DNA from: JBFWRK01 sp050248955
GTDB lineage: Bacteria > Actinomycetota > Acidimicrobiia > Acidimicrobiales > Ilumatobacteraceae
Length of the DNA: 64,000 nucleotides
Direction of reading: 5' to 3'
Assembly: GCA_050248955.1 (NCBI GenBank)
Contig: JBFWRK010000016.1
Coordinates: forward strand, 48,934-112,933
Position numbers and translations under genes: made by a program. The notes under the pieces were generated by a model that saw only the letters and a program-made list of their open reading frames with translations, did not search any database and was not told the origin of the DNA. Shown in pieces: positions 44,601-52,938 of this stretch (its first letter is position 1; each line of letters begins with the position of its first letter).

Positions 44601-44802
44601 GGACGGTGATGAGCTGCTCGACCTCCTCGGCCGAGAGGCCGAGCGCCTCGATCTGCACCTCCACCGTCGGCGGGCTGAACTCCGGGAGCACGTCGACGTC
44701 GGCGTCCCGGAGCTGCCAGACCCCGACTCCCATCAGTACCACGGCGGCTGCGACGACGAGCCGAGGAGCTCTCGTGCTCCACACCACGATCGAGCGCATC
44801 AT
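41620..44802 (-). CDS. RND efflux permease, type B, cassette 1
   Basis: A 1060-residue RND transporter starting MMRSIVVWSTRAPRLVV; a GTG at 44820 is possible but less like its paralogues. Hallmarks: VWQLRDADVDVLPEFSPPTV, PGVANVAIWGQRERQLQVQV and TGGFIDTPSQRIGI. The TM4 motif reads GAIVHDAIVNVDE, with His417 at the first acidic position found in the type A pumps and Asp418 kept. The pair of distinct RND pumps in one operon recalls heteromeric MdtB/MdtC. It heads the cassette 1 operon; the 398 bases upstream lack a gene and must hold its promoter. Confidence 0.9.
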   Translation of the reverse strand: MMRSIVVWSTRAPRLVVAAAVVLMGVGVWQLRDADVDVLPEFSPPTVEVQIEALGLSAEEVEQLITVPMEQDLLDGVAWLDTIQSRSVPGLSSITMVFEPGTDLYRARQVVQERISQAAGLPQVSKPPQMLQPTSSTARMAMISLSSTELSPLQIGVLARWTIRPRLMAVPGVANVAIWGQRERQLQVQVDPAKLRDTGVSLEQIISSAGNALWVSPLTFLEASSPGTGGFIDTPSQRIGIQHNLPIIAPADLAQIPIDDATDSSLTLGDVATVVEDHQPLIGDAVITGPNAGLAGFMVVIDKLPYANTAEVTKGVEEALDALRPGLDGLDMDSTIFRPATYTAKSVDNLTRTVLVASVLLLLALLALLSSWRSALVALVSIVLSLLVAALVIHLTGRTFNVVVLAGLTLALGAIVHDAIVNVDETARRLAADDTAAARAPSRLRIVRRASLEAGRAGAWATVMLAVALVPIALMDGLSGDSFYQPMAAASIVAVAVSLVVATTVTPALCVLLLSRAPGRQQSQVVGWLHRGYDRALARALRTPAPAFAAVGVLALAAGFVVPRLDKALLPPLKDTNLMIHWDAPFGTSLPEMDRITSRAAEELRVVPGVLDVGAQVGQATLGDAPVGADSAEMWVSVDPSADYARTLNAVRDVVDGYPGIRHEVTTYSKDKMSRVLAQTTDEITVRLFGTDLDLLHQKAEEVRGAVAGLDGVSRADVASAPAEPTMEISVDLVKAKAAGVKPGDVRRAAVTLLSGLRVGSLFENQKVFDVVVWSTPESRHSTSSVQDLLIDTPNGGHMRLGDVADVRVRATSPSIQHEDISRFVDVTVDVSGRDLGSVTSDVKDQLAQVDFPLEYHAELLDDFSQQRDAQWRLVAFAIAATIGIFLLLQAAFGSWRLAIIAFATLTVALAGGAVAAWLDGGTATLASVAGLLALLALTQRSCVLLLGHARRLRTEEGMQLGVDLVTRAARESMPPIVMTISTTALVLLPAIAFGDVAGQEIVEPMAWVIVGGMVTSAIATLFVLPALYLRYAPQEEPVPLDFGPGPYEPELAIVPAGAS

Positions 44803-45200
44803 CGCCCGCACCCGCCCCACGTCGTTGCCGCGGAGGCCGATCCGACGCTCGGTCGCGGTTCAGGCCGTCCGGCGCACGCAGCGCCGCATCGTTGCCGGCC
44901 ACAGAGCGCGGCGGCGGTGATCCCTCTTCCCATCACTGGACATCCCCTCTCGAACAACCTGCGTTCGGATGCGGGCGCGCAACGATCGGGGCGTTCGGCG
45001 CACCGTGTCGGTGCAACAGCGCGTCGAGCGCACGGCTCGTCTCGCCCGAGTGGTCGTGATCGCGTGGTGTCGTCAGGACACGACGCTGGATGCCTTCAGG
45101 AGCGCCATCGACCGGCGTCCCACGTGCCGGTCACCGGGTCAACCGCGTGGCTCCTCGCGCACGTGGTTCACCGATCTCCGACGAGCGCTCCCGGCCGTGC
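44803..45200. other. 398-bp gene-free region between the two RND cassettes
   Basis: Short open frames on the plus strand here (for example 44969-45226) have Arg/Thr-rich composition and no similarity to known proteins, so I see no gene. It is the expected location of the promoter for the cassette 1 RND operon and the 3' end of the cassette 2 operon. No clear hairpin seen. Confidence 0.5.
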
Positions 45201-46157
45201 TCAGGGCGGCTGGATCGGGGCGGTGACGCCGTAGATGCGCGGGGCGTACTGGTAGGCGCGTTGGTCGAGCCGCAGGGCGGCGTCGCGGACCTCGGCCAGC
45301 TGCGACGTGTCGAGCCGGATGAGTTCGGCGAGGACGAGCGCTTCTTGCTCGTCGCCGCCGAGGGCGTCGACGCGTACGACGCCGATGTCGGGGGCGTAGG
45401 TCTTGAGCTGGTGGCCGTCTTCTGGTTGGGCGAGGGGGTCCCATTCGTCGATGACCAGTGCCCCCTCGTAGCAGTCGAGCGGGATGCAGGTCTGTTCGTC
45501 CATCGCGCTGATCTGGGCGACGTCCAGGAACTCGATCGCCGGCACCCGCCCCTCGAGGTAGATCGGCGTGCCGAGTTGCGGGTTGCCCTGGACGTGGATC
45601 CCGCCGTCGGCGCCGGGCTGACCGGAGATCCAGGTGCTGGGGGCGCCGGCGAAGGCTCTCGACTCGTACTCTTCGGGGTACTCGCCGAGGTTCCAGACGT
45701 TGCCGTCGTCGTCCTGGGCGAAGAACGCCAGCTCCGTCTCCACCTGCTGGCCCTCGTTGACGTCCCGTTCCCACACGACGACGGTCCGTACGCCGTCGAT
45801 GACCTTCGTGAGGTCGGTCACCGTGATGATCACACGGTGGGTCAGCTGGCCGCCGCCCCGGTTCGCTTCGCCCTCGAAGACCATCTGGGTGCCCGGCACG
45901 AGCGGGAAGAATGGGTTGTCGATCGTCGTCGGGTCCGTGAAGTTGGCGGCGTCGAACTCGATCTCCACGTACTCCGGGATCGGCGGCGGAGGAGCGCTGG
46001 ACGTCGTGGTCTCGATCCCGGCGCTGCCATCCACGTCCAGGACGTCGGCGGCGCCGCTGGTGTCCGCACCCGCGCACGCCGCGAGGAGCGCCGTCGCGGC
46101 GAGCGTGGACCGTGCGCCACTGCGGCGCCGCGCTCGAGGCGGCAACGCGGTCGTCAT
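45201..46157 (-). CDS. Lipoprotein of the RND cassette 2, FAQDD family
   Basis: A 318-residue lipoprotein with Arg-rich N-region, hydrophobic stretch and lipobox TALLAACAG. The domain FTDPTTIDNPFFPLVPGT, VIDGVRTVVVWERDV and AFFAQDDDGNVWNLGEY is shared with the lipoprotein at 36506-37939. A middle segment has a Cys pair (QTCIPLDCYEG) not seen in the other copy, and a Pro-rich linker (PPPPIPEY) follows the signal. The start overlaps the stop of the type A pump (ATGA), so it is translationally coupled to that pump. Function unknown; perhaps a substrate-binding or assembly lipoprotein. Confidence 0.82.
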   Translation of the reverse strand: MTTALPPRARRRSGARSTLAATALLAACAGADTSGAADVLDVDGSAGIETTTSSAPPPPIPEYVEIEFDAANFTDPTTIDNPFFPLVPGTQMVFEGEANRGGGQLTHRVIITVTDLTKVIDGVRTVVVWERDVNEGQQVETELAFFAQDDDGNVWNLGEYPEEYESRAFAGAPSTWISGQPGADGGIHVQGNPQLGTPIYLEGRVPAIEFLDVAQISAMDEQTCIPLDCYEGALVIDEWDPLAQPEDGHQLKTYAPDIGVVRVDALGGDEQEALVLAELIRLDTSQLAEVRDAALRLDQRAYQYAPRIYGVTAPIQPP

Positions 46158-49100
46158 GCCAGCGCCGCCTGCGCCCGCTCGGCCTTGCTCTTCCCGAAGC
46201 GGAGGTAGAGCGGCGGCACGACGAACAGGTTGAGCAGCGTCGACGTGACGAGACCACCGAGGATGACCATCCCCATCGGGTACTCGATCTCCTGCCCGGC
46301 GACTTCGCCGAAGATGACGAGCGGCAGCAGCGCGAGGCCGGTGGTGAGCGCGGTCATCAGGATCGGGGCAAGCCGTTCCGTCGCCCCTCGGAGCGCGAGC
46401 TGCGGTCCGAACGACTCGCCCTCGAACTCCTCGAGGTGCTGGTAGTGGCTGATCAGCATGATCCCGTTGCGGGCGACGATGCCGAGCACGGTGAAGAACC
46501 CGACCAGCGAGCCGAGCGAGATGATGCCGCCCTGGGACCAGACGATCAGCACACCGCCCACGAGCGCGGTGGGCAGCGTGAGGAACACCAGCACCGCCAA
46601 CCGCCAGTTGCCGAAGACGACGCGCAGCAGGAGGAAGATCCCCGCGGCGGCGACCAGCGCCCAGCCGAGCAGGCGTTCCTGTGCCGCTTGACGTTCCGTG
46701 TACTCACCGAGCAGCTCGGCTCGGTAACCGAGCGGGAAGTCGACCTTGTCGAGCATGTCCTCGACGTCGTCGACGACCGAACCGAGGTCGCGGCCGCGCA
46801 CGTTCGCGTCGACGTCCATCCGCCGGGAGAGCGCTTCGTGGCGGATGCTGTTGGGCGTCGGCTTCACCGCGATGTCGGCGATGTCGCCCATCCGCACCTG
46901 GCCGCCGTCGGGCGTGTCGATGAGCAACCCCTCGATGTCCGACAGGTTGGCGCGCGACTCCGGCGTGCTCCAGACCTGGACGTCGTAGGCCTTCCCGTCC
47001 CGGAAGATGTCGCCGACCTCCTCGCCGGCGAGCATCACCGCCGCTGCACGGCGGACGTCGCCGGGCTTGATGCCGTAGCGGCTCGCGGCCTCGATGTCGA
47101 CCACGACCTCGACCTGCGGTACGGAAGTGAGCAGCTCCGCGTGCTCTTCGACGACGCCCTCGATCTGCCCGAGCTTCGCCGCGATCTCGTCGGCCTTCTC
47201 GCGCAGGACCGCGAGATCGTCACCGAAGATGCGGATGACGATCGCGTCACTCGAACCGGCGAGAACCTCGCGGATCCGTTCCTTCAGGTAGGTCTGGACG
47301 TCGCGGCGCAGCCCGGGATACCCGTCGACGAGCTCCTGGATCGAAGCGACCGTCGCGTCGTAGTCGACGGACGGGTCGACGCTGATCCAGTTCTCGCCGA
47401 AGTCCACGCCGACGACCTCGTCCGCGAGCAGCGCCTGACCGATGTGGGCGCCGAAGTTGCGCACACCAGGGATCTGGCGGAGCTCCTCGCTCGCGCGCGT
47501 GGTGATCCGCACCATCTCCGGATGCGAGGTGCCGGGGTTGGTCACCCAGTGCATCAGGAAGTCGCGCTCCTTGAAGTCGGGGAGCAGCTCCTGTCCGAGC
47601 AGCGGGAAGACGGCGATCCCACCGGCGAGCGTCAGCGCGGCGAAACCGAACGACGGGTGCGGTCGTCGGATGATCCGCGTCAGGACGACCGAGTAGCCGC
47701 GCTGCAGGTGACGGACGATCGGCGACTGACCGCGTGTGAGCTTCGCCCGCTGGAACAGGATCAGGCTCAGCGCCGGCGTCAGGATGAGCGCGACGACCAT
47801 CGAGACGAGCACCGCGAGCGCGTACGAGAAGGCCAGCGGCTTGAAGAACGAGCCGGTCAAGCCGGTGAGGAAGAAGATCGGCAGCAGCGCCAGCGCTTCG
47901 ATGAGCGATGCATAGACGACGGCGCCGCGCACCTCGAGCGATGCGTCGAGGATCACCTTCATCGTCGATTGCCCGCTGCCGGAGGCGCGCGCCTCCCGCA
48001 GACGTCTGACGATGTTCTCGACATCGACGATGGCATCGTCGACGATCGCCCCGAGCGCGATGACCATGCCCGCGAGGATCATCGTGTTCACGGTGGCGCC
48101 GCGAGCGGCGAGGACCATCCCGGCCGCCATCAGCGAGATCGGGATCGTGACCAGGCTGATCAGGGCGCTCCGCCAGTCGAAGAGGAACAGGCTCAGGACG
48201 AGCACGACGAGGAGCGAGCCGATGAGCAGCGATTCGGTGAGGTTCTCGATGGCCGTCTCGACGAACGTGGCCGGCCGGAAGATCGTGGTGTCGATGTCGA
48301 TGCCGGGCAGCCCGACCCGCAGCTCGTCGATCGCCGCCTCGACTCCTTCCGTCACGTCGAGCGTGTTGCCCCACGGCAACTTCTCGACGATGAGCATCAG
48401 ACCGGGGCCGTCGTTGATCACCGAGTCGCCGATCAGCGGTTGGTGGTCCTCGACGACCCGGGCGACGTCGCTGAGCTTGAGCGGTGCGCCGTCGCGGAGC
48501 TCGATCGTCACCTCGGACAGGTCCGCGGGCGTGACGATCGGCAGGACGGTGCGGATGCCGAGCCGCTGGTTCGGTGTCTCGATGAAGCCGCCGGTGCCGA
48601 TCACGGCGCCGTCCGAGTAACGGAGCAGGCCGGCGTCGAGCGCGTCGGCCGTCGCTTCCATCACGGTGTCCAGGGACACGCCGTGCTCGGTCATCTTCGC
48701 GGGATCGGCCTGCACCTGGTACATCTTCAGCCGCTCGCCCCAGATGGCCACGTTGGCGACGCCGGGCACGCGCAACAGGCGCGCCCTGATCGTCCAGTAG
48801 GAGATCATCGACATGTCGGTCATCGACACGTCGTCCGACGAGATGCCGATCTTCATCACGCGGCTCGTGGCCGACAGCGGCTGCAACATGACCGGCGGTG
48901 CCGCCCACGTTGGCAGGGTCGGCGTCACGGTGTTGACCCGTTCGGACACGAGCTGGCGGGCCTCGAGCAGATCCGTCCCGGGCTCGAAGATCAGCTCGAT
49001 CGACGACAGCTGCGGCACCGATCTCGAGCGCATCACGTCGAGCCGTTCGATCCCGTTCAGGGCCTGCTCGAGCGGGACCGTGACCAGGCTCTCGGTCTCG

Positions 49101-49276
49101 GCAGGCGTCAACCCGAGTGTGGCCGTCTGGATCTCGACGCGTGGCGGCGCGAACTCGGGGAACACGTCCACCGGCATCTTGCGCAGCTGACCCATGCCGA
49201 AGACCATCATCGTGACGGCCAGCGCGACCACCATGTACCTGAACTTCAGGCTCGTCTTGACGATCCATCGCATCAT
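46154..49276 (-). CDS. RND efflux permease, type A, cassette 2
   Basis: A 1040-residue RND transporter, paralogue of the pump at 38003-41131: MMRWIVKTSLKFRYMVV, PVDVFPEFAPPRVEIQT, PGVANVAIWGERLKMYQVQ and TGGFIETPNQRLGI all match by eye. The TM4 motif is GAIVDDAIVDVEN with both acidic residues kept. It comes after the mini-adaptor (53-base gap) and is coupled to the downstream lipoprotein by an ATGA overlap. It starts at the first or second of two adjacent ATG codons. Confidence 0.9.
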   Translation of the reverse strand: MMRWIVKTSLKFRYMVVALAVTMMVFGMGQLRKMPVDVFPEFAPPRVEIQTATLGLTPAETESLVTVPLEQALNGIERLDVMRSRSVPQLSSIELIFEPGTDLLEARQLVSERVNTVTPTLPTWAAPPVMLQPLSATSRVMKIGISSDDVSMTDMSMISYWTIRARLLRVPGVANVAIWGERLKMYQVQADPAKMTEHGVSLDTVMEATADALDAGLLRYSDGAVIGTGGFIETPNQRLGIRTVLPIVTPADLSEVTIELRDGAPLKLSDVARVVEDHQPLIGDSVINDGPGLMLIVEKLPWGNTLDVTEGVEAAIDELRVGLPGIDIDTTIFRPATFVETAIENLTESLLIGSLLVVLVLSLFLFDWRSALISLVTIPISLMAAGMVLAARGATVNTMILAGMVIALGAIVDDAIVDVENIVRRLREARASGSGQSTMKVILDASLEVRGAVVYASLIEALALLPIFFLTGLTGSFFKPLAFSYALAVLVSMVVALILTPALSLILFQRAKLTRGQSPIVRHLQRGYSVVLTRIIRRPHPSFGFAALTLAGGIAVFPLLGQELLPDFKERDFLMHWVTNPGTSHPEMVRITTRASEELRQIPGVRNFGAHIGQALLADEVVGVDFGENWISVDPSVDYDATVASIQELVDGYPGLRRDVQTYLKERIREVLAGSSDAIVIRIFGDDLAVLREKADEIAAKLGQIEGVVEEHAELLTSVPQVEVVVDIEAASRYGIKPGDVRRAAAVMLAGEEVGDIFRDGKAYDVQVWSTPESRANLSDIEGLLIDTPDGGQVRMGDIADIAVKPTPNSIRHEALSRRMDVDANVRGRDLGSVVDDVEDMLDKVDFPLGYRAELLGEYTERQAAQERLLGWALVAAAGIFLLLRVVFGNWRLAVLVFLTLPTALVGGVLIVWSQGGIISLGSLVGFFTVLGIVARNGIMLISHYQHLEEFEGESFGPQLALRGATERLAPILMTALTTGLALLPLVIFGEVAGQEIEYPMGMVILGGLVTSTLLNLFVVPPLYLRFGKSKAERAQAALA

Positions 49277-49329
49277 GGCTGGAAGATCCCGTCTGGGTCG
49301 CTCACCTGGGTGCCGTCAGTGGCTCGCGG

Positions 49330-49779
49330 TCAGTGGCCGTCGCCGCCGACGCCGAGCTCGGTGCCGTAGAGCTCTGCGACGCCCACGCTGACGACGACGG
49401 TGCCCGGCTCGGGGCCGTCCGACAGGAAGGCGACATCGCCCGTGATGTGATCGACGGTGACGGCCTGGCGGACGAAGACGAGCGCCTCAGGGTTCGTGTA
49501 CGTCCACGTGTTGCCATCGGCCGTGTAGACCAGCGCGGAGTACGGGATGGTGCGCGTGGCAGCGCCCGCGGAGGCGTCCTCCGCCACCGTTGCCGTCTGG
49601 ATGTCGAGGCGTTGCGCCGCCCGGTCGGTGAGCGTCAAGCGGTGGAGCTCCGTCCCGGCCACCTCTTCGACGATCGCGGCCGGCCCTTCGTCGGCCGCTT
49701 CCGTCGAGCCCTCGGAGCAGGCCGAGATCCCGATGCCGGCGAGGACGGCCAGGACCGTCCATCCGATGCTTCGCTTCAT
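49330..49779 (-). CDS. Mini-adaptor lipoprotein of the RND cassette 2
   Basis: A 149-residue lipoprotein (lipobox GISAC, Cys21), the same length as the product of 41152-41601 and with the same blocks: LTLTDRAAQRLDIQTATV, IPYSALVYTADGNTWTY, FVRQAVTVDHITGDVAFL and GTVVVSVGVAELYGTELG. It corresponds to the last barrel and membrane-proximal parts of RND adaptors with no lipoyl or coiled-coil part. It lies between type B (15-base gap) and type A pumps. Two independent copies with one length argue that this short form is functional rather than a fragment. Confidence 0.8.
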   Translation of the reverse strand: MKRSIGWTVLAVLAGIGISACSEGSTEAADEGPAAIVEEVAGTELHRLTLTDRAAQRLDIQTATVAEDASAGAATRTIPYSALVYTADGNTWTYTNPEALVFVRQAVTVDHITGDVAFLSDGPEPGTVVVSVGVAELYGTELGVGGDGH

Positions 49780-49794
49780 GTCACTCCTCCTCGG

Positions 49795-52700
49795 TCAGGC
49801 CGCGGCGCCGGGACCGACCGGCGGTGCGGTGAGTGGTTGGCGCGCCCCGAACCGGGCGTAGAGCACCGGCAGCACGAACAGCATGACGAGCGTCGACGAG
49901 ATCAGCCCGCCGAGCATCACGATCGCGACCGGGTGGACGACCTCTTGTCCGATCCGATCACCGAACACGAGGACCGCGAGGAACGTGGCACCCGTGGCGA
50001 TGGCCGTCACGACGATCGGCCAGAACCGCTCGGCGGACCCACGAAGGACACGGTCGGATGGCGTGGCCCCGTCCTCGCCGAGGCGTTGGTACCCACCCAC
50101 GAGGAGGATCCCCTGGCGGACCGCGATCGCGAAGAGCGCCAAGAACGCGACTGCGGCGCCGAGCGACACGGTCTGGCCTGCGCCCACCCACGCTGCGATC
50201 ACGCCGCCGGCCAGTGCGAGCACCGACGTGAACAGCACCATCGCCGCCAGGATCCAGCTGTTGAACGCGACCTGCAGCAACAGGTAGATACCGATCGCCA
50301 CCGCGATGGACACGCCGATGAGCCGGCCGCGCGCGTCCTCGCGAGCTGCGTGATCGCCGAGCAGCTCAGCGTGGTACTCGAGCGGGAAGTTCATCGCGTC
50401 GAGCCGGTCGCGGACCTCCTCGCTGGCACCATCCACGCTTCGCCCGCTGACGTCCGCTGTGATGTCGAGACTCCTCCGCACCGCTTCGTGCTTGATCACG
50501 CTTGGTGTGGGAGCGATCGAGACGTCGGCGACGTCGTCCAGCGGCACCTGGTCGCCGCTCGGGGTGTCGACGAGGAGCTGCTGCACGCTGGTCAGGTTCT
50601 GCCGCGTGTCAGGGGTGCCCCAGACGACGACCTCGAAGACCTTCTGATCCTCGAACAGGCTCCCGACCTCGATGCCGGAGAGCAGGGTGGCCACGGCACG
50701 ACGCACGTCCCCGGGCTTGATCTCGTGCTGCTCGGCGGCAGCGAGGTCGACCTCGACCTGGAGGGTCGGCTCGTCGGCCAGGAGCTCCACCTGCGGGTCG
50801 ACGATGCCGTCGATGTCGCCGAGCATCTCCCGTACCTCAGCGGCCTTGTCCCGTAGCACCTCGAAGTCCTGGCCGTAGAGCCGCACGGCGATCGGGGCGG
50901 TCACGCCTGTCGTCACCTCGTCGATCCGCTGCCGCGGATACGTCAGGACGTCGTGATCGAGTCCGGGATAGCCGTCGACGACGCTTTGGATCGCGTCAGC
51001 CGTGGACCCGTAGTCGACATCGGGATCGATGCGGACCCAGATCTCGCTGGCGTTGATGCCGACCACCTGATCCGCCATGATCGCCCGCCCGACGTGGGCG
51101 CCGACGTTCTCGACGCCCGGGATCGCCTTCAGCTCGGCGGCTGCCAGTGCCGTGACGCGGTTCATCTCCGGGAGCGACGTGCCCGGCGCGCCCTGCCACG
51201 TGATGAGCACGTCCGTGTCCTTGAACGACGGGAGCAAGGACTTGTCGACCTGCGGAAGGGCCACCAGCCCGACGACGGCCAGCCCTCCGGCGAAGAGCGC
51301 GGACGGCAGCGGGTTGCGGACGAACCGTGCCAGGAGGCCGGCATAGGCGCGACGCACCCGGTCGACGTGCCGGGGCTCCTTCGCCGCGGCCCCGCCGCGG
51401 GCGAGCAGCAGCGTGCTGAGTGCCGGCGTCAACGTGAGGGCGACGATCAGCGACGCGATCACCGCGTAGGCGTACGACACGGCGACGGGCGGGAAGAAGG
51501 AGTCCACTGCCAGGCTCTCCATGAAGAAGACCGGGATCAGGGTGAAGAGGATGGCGCCGGTCGCGTACGCGGTCAGGTCGCGCGTCTCGAGCGTCGCGTC
51601 GACGACGACGTCCGCTGTGAGCGTCTCCGCGCCCGCCGCGCCCTCGACGGGGCGATCGCGGAATCGGCGCCGGACGTTGTCGGTGCCGATCACGGCGTCG
51701 TCGACCACGACGCCGACGGCGATCGCGAGCCCGGCCAGCACGAGCGAGTTGAACGTCGTGCCCCGCAGGTGGAGCACGAGTGCAGCGGCGACGAGCGACA
51801 CCGGGACGGCGATGATGCTGATGAGCGCGGCGCGCCAGTTGAGGAAGAGCGCGGCGAGGGCGACGGCCAGGACGATGGCCGCGACGAGCGCTGCCCACTG
51901 GAGGTTGTCGACGGCCTGCTCGACGAGTCGGGCCGGCCGGTACACGGTCGTGTCGACCTCGACCCCGGTGAGTCCGGGCAGCATGAGCGCGATCGTGTCC
52001 TCGACCGCCTCCGTGACCTCCAGCGTGTTCGCGTCGGGGAACTTCTCGATCACGAGCATCAGGCCGGTGCCATCGGTGAACACCGCGTCGCCGATGAGCG
52101 GCTGGTGATCCTCCACCACGGTGGCGACGTCGCCGAGCCGCAACGGTGACCCGTCGTGGTCCTCGATCGCGACCTGGGCGAGGTCCTCGGGTGTCTTGAT
52201 CGGCGAGAGGTGCTGGATGCCGAGGCGCTGGTTCGGTGTGTCGATGAACCCGCCGGTGCCCGGCGTCGAGGCCTCGAGGAACGTCAGCGGCGAGACCCAG
52301 AGGGCGTTGCCCGTGGTGCTGATCACCTGGTCGACCGTGACCCCGGCGTCGTGCAACCGCTCTGGGTCGACCTGCACCTGGAGCTGGCGCTCACGCTGGC
52401 CCCAGATGGCGACGTTCGCTACCCCTTCTGCTCCCATGAGCCGGGGGCGGATGGTCCAGCGAGTGAGCACCGAGAGCTCGATCGGCGTCAGCGTCTCCGA
52501 CGAGAGCCGGATCATCATCACCCGACTCGTCGACGACAGGGGTTGGAGCATCTGCGGCGGCTTCGAGACCTGCGGCAGCGCGTGGGCCTGCGTCATGCGC
52601 TCCTGGACGACCTGGCGGGCGCGCAAGAGGTCCGTTCCCGGTTCGAAGATCATCTCGATCGAGGAGAGCCCCGGCACGGATTCGGAGCGGATCACGTCGA

Positions 52701-52938
52701 GCCACGCCACGCCGTTGAGCAGGTCCTGCTCGAGGGGAACCGTGATCAGCTGCTCGACCTCCTCGGCGGACAGGCCGAGCGCCTCGGTCTGCACCTCGAC
52801 CGTGGGCGGGATGAACTCCGGTAGCACATCCACGCTCGCATCGCGGAGCTGCCAGACGCCGACGGCGAGGAGCACCACGGCTGCGGTGACGACGAAGAGC
52901 GGGCTGCGCGTGCTCCAACGAACGATGGCGCGCGTCAT
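49795..52938 (-). CDS. RND efflux permease, type B, cassette 2
   Basis: A 1047-residue RND transporter, paralogue of the pump at 41620-44802: MTRAIVRWSTRSPLFVVT, VWQLRDASVDVLPEFIPPTV, PQVSKPPQMLQPLSSTSRV and WGQRERQLQVQVDPERLHD. The TM4 motif is GVVVDDAVIGTDN, so unlike its cassette 1 counterpart it keeps the first Asp. Late helix motif: AVRQGILLVGGYQRLG. First gene of the cassette 2 operon (pump B, mini-adaptor, pump A, lipoprotein). Confidence 0.9.
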   Translation of the reverse strand: MTRAIVRWSTRSPLFVVTAAVVLLAVGVWQLRDASVDVLPEFIPPTVEVQTEALGLSAEEVEQLITVPLEQDLLNGVAWLDVIRSESVPGLSSIEMIFEPGTDLLRARQVVQERMTQAHALPQVSKPPQMLQPLSSTSRVMMIRLSSETLTPIELSVLTRWTIRPRLMGAEGVANVAIWGQRERQLQVQVDPERLHDAGVTVDQVISTTGNALWVSPLTFLEASTPGTGGFIDTPNQRLGIQHLSPIKTPEDLAQVAIEDHDGSPLRLGDVATVVEDHQPLIGDAVFTDGTGLMLVIEKFPDANTLEVTEAVEDTIALMLPGLTGVEVDTTVYRPARLVEQAVDNLQWAALVAAIVLAVALAALFLNWRAALISIIAVPVSLVAAALVLHLRGTTFNSLVLAGLAIAVGVVVDDAVIGTDNVRRRFRDRPVEGAAGAETLTADVVVDATLETRDLTAYATGAILFTLIPVFFMESLAVDSFFPPVAVSYAYAVIASLIVALTLTPALSTLLLARGGAAAKEPRHVDRVRRAYAGLLARFVRNPLPSALFAGGLAVVGLVALPQVDKSLLPSFKDTDVLITWQGAPGTSLPEMNRVTALAAAELKAIPGVENVGAHVGRAIMADQVVGINASEIWVRIDPDVDYGSTADAIQSVVDGYPGLDHDVLTYPRQRIDEVTTGVTAPIAVRLYGQDFEVLRDKAAEVREMLGDIDGIVDPQVELLADEPTLQVEVDLAAAEQHEIKPGDVRRAVATLLSGIEVGSLFEDQKVFEVVVWGTPDTRQNLTSVQQLLVDTPSGDQVPLDDVADVSIAPTPSVIKHEAVRRSLDITADVSGRSVDGASEEVRDRLDAMNFPLEYHAELLGDHAAREDARGRLIGVSIAVAIGIYLLLQVAFNSWILAAMVLFTSVLALAGGVIAAWVGAGQTVSLGAAVAFLALFAIAVRQGILLVGGYQRLGEDGATPSDRVLRGSAERFWPIVVTAIATGATFLAVLVFGDRIGQEVVHPVAIVMLGGLISSTLVMLFVLPVLYARFGARQPLTAPPVGPGAAA

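Noticed and set aside
44969..45226. 85-codon plus-strand frame between the RND cassettes
   Set aside because: Arg/Thr-rich with no motif and overlapping the end of the lipoprotein gene on the other strand.
46112..49369. 1085-codon open frame on the plus strand
   Set aside because: Antisense to the type A RND pump, His/Arg/Asp-rich, no membrane segments or motifs. The RND reading on the minus strand is unambiguous.
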